Assembly (NCBI RefSeq): GCF_003752405.1 | Contig: NZ_RKHK01000001.1 | Coordinates: 1,054,001 to 1,118,000 of the forward strand | DNA: 64,000 bases | Source of the DNA: Bogoriella caseilytica | Lineage (GTDB): Bacteria > Actinomycetota > Actinomycetes > Actinomycetales > Actinomycetaceae | Reading direction: 5' to 3' | Shown here: positions 63,357 to 64,000 of the stretch, piece by piece | Layout of the letters: every line of letters begins with the position of its first letter | Position numbering within the stretch: position 1 is the stretch's first letter | Made by a program: the position numbers and the translations under genes | Notes under the pieces: model-generated | What the model was told of the DNA's origin: nothing | The model's database searches: none | Seen by the model: only the letters and a program-made list of their open reading frames with translations

Positions 63357-64000
63357 TCACTTGACAGCGCCCTGGGTCAGGCCCGCGACGATGTATCGCT
63401 GCAATGCGGCGAAGATGATGAGCATGGGGACGATGACGAGCACGGCGCCGGCCATGAGGATTCCGTAGCTCGAAGTGGTGTCCTCGATGGAGCGCAGCAG
63501 GTTCAGCCCCACCGGGAGAGTCATGGTGTCGACCCGATCCGTGATGATCAGCGGCCACAGGAAGGAGTTCCACTCGTTCACGATGGTCACCAGTGCCACG
63601 GTGGCGATCGCGGGCGTGGAGACCGGCACGGCGATCTGCCACAGCTTGCGCAGGTGGCCGGCGCCATCGAGCTCGGCGGCCTCGAAGAGTTCGATGGGGA
63701 GCGCCTTGAAGTGCTGGCGCATCAAGAAGGTGCCGAAGGCGGTGCCGAGCCCCGGCAGGATGATTCCCCAGAGCGTATTGACACCGCCGAGGGCACTGAT
63801 GGTCATGTAGTTCGGCAGCATCGAGACCTCGGCCGGAACCATCAGGGCCACGAGGATCCCGAGGAAGATGATGTTTTTCCCGCGCACGTTGATGAAGACC
63901 AGGGCGTAGGCCGTGGTCACCGCCAGCAGGACCTTCACGAACCCGCCCACCGCGGTCACGATCACCGAGTTCCGCAACAGTCGTAGCAACGGCACCCGGT
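63357..64000 (-). CDS. Carbohydrate ABC transporter permease (MalG/UgpE-type), 3' part
   Basis: About 214 residues to the window edge; the frame stays open and the family is about 280 residues, so the start lies outside. Four to five transmembrane helices and the EAA loop IELFEAAELDGAGHLRKLWQ, IAVPVSTPAIATVAL. The C-terminus (ALQRYIVAGLTQGAVK) is complete. Order permease then binding protein is the reverse of the neighbouring transporter operon, so the two systems are separate units. No ATPase gene seen. Confidence 0.93.
   Translation of the reverse strand, partial: RVPLLRLLRNSVIVTAVGGFVKVLLAVTTAYALVFINVRGKNIIFLGILVALMVPAEVSMLPNYMTISALGGVNTLWGIILPGLGTAFGTFLMRQHFKALPIELFEAAELDGAGHLRKLWQIAVPVSTPAIATVALVTIVNEWNSFLWPLIITDRVDTMTLPVGLNLLRSIEDTTSSYGILMAGAVLVIVPMLIIFAALQRYIVAGLTQGAVK

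Overview
The window is chromosomal DNA from a high-G+C actinomycete. The evidence is GC-rich coding throughout, frequent GTG starts, ATGA/GTGA gene overlaps, a dnaK-grpE-dnaJ-hspR operon with HAIR operators, a second HAIR site in front of clpB, a RskA-type anti-sigma factor and several lipobox lipoproteins. A Micrococcales-like soil or marine actinomycete is likely; I cannot fix the genus from sequence alone. There is no CRISPR array, integrase gene or complete insertion sequence. The only mobile-element trace is a 3' scrap of an IS481-type transposase next to a tRNA-Ser gene.

Layout. 0-3.6 kb: 5' part of a LacI-family regulator, then clpB. 3.7-13.3 kb: accessory and metabolic genes (LppM-like lipoprotein, a sensory-rhodopsin-transducer-like protein overlapping a sugar-lactone oxidase, a prolyl oligopeptidase, a HIT domain fused to a membrane domain, two Nudix hydrolases, SDR, GNAT fragment, SRPBCC protein). 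13.3-18.8 kb: a surface/envelope block (lipoprotein, SDR-DUF2867, class F sortase, CHRD protein, and a divergent ECF sigma/anti-sigma pair). 18.8-20.5 kb: an AbiEi/DUF559 protein and a DUF3253 protein among three hairpin repeats. 20.5-24.6 kb: the heat-shock operon. 24.6-34.7 kb: GT4 and GH92 genes, a UvrA-like ATPase, SDR, Ltp-type lipoprotein, uracil/xanthine permease, small lipoprotein. 34.7-41.1 kb: IS481 scrap, tRNA-Ser(CGA), sirtuin, tadA, upp, and a marR-MFS-metZ run. 41.2-46.1 kb: molybdenum-cofactor genes moeZ, moeA, moaC and mogA, interrupted by an AlkD-like gene bracketed by repeats. 46.3-50.5 kb: a large SF2 helicase with membrane helices, tRNA-Arg(ACG), a glycerophosphodiesterase. 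50.5-64 kb: two adjoining carbohydrate-uptake loci (two solute-binding lipoproteins, three permeases, a YesL-like protein, DUF2264, a hydroxyacid dehydrogenase, a heparinase II/III-like lyase) around a hybrid DeoR/LacI regulator. They probably serve import and breakdown of an acidic polysaccharide. No ABC ATPase is encoded here, so a shared MsmK-type ATPase elsewhere is expected.

The most unusual signal is a family of hairpins placed just after stop codons. Their core is constant (GGCCCTNATAGGGGC), but the flanking arms differ from copy to copy and still pair, including a compensatory C:G to T:A change. Longer relatives flank the AlkD-like gene. They could be a structured terminator family or a REP-like mobile repeat; three copies cluster around the AbiEi/DUF559 nuclease-like gene. 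Other points worth following are the membrane-anchored helicase, the HIT-membrane fusion, and the CHRD/sortase/sigma island. Start sites were chosen by ribosome-binding site, overlap and family length; where these conflict I say so.
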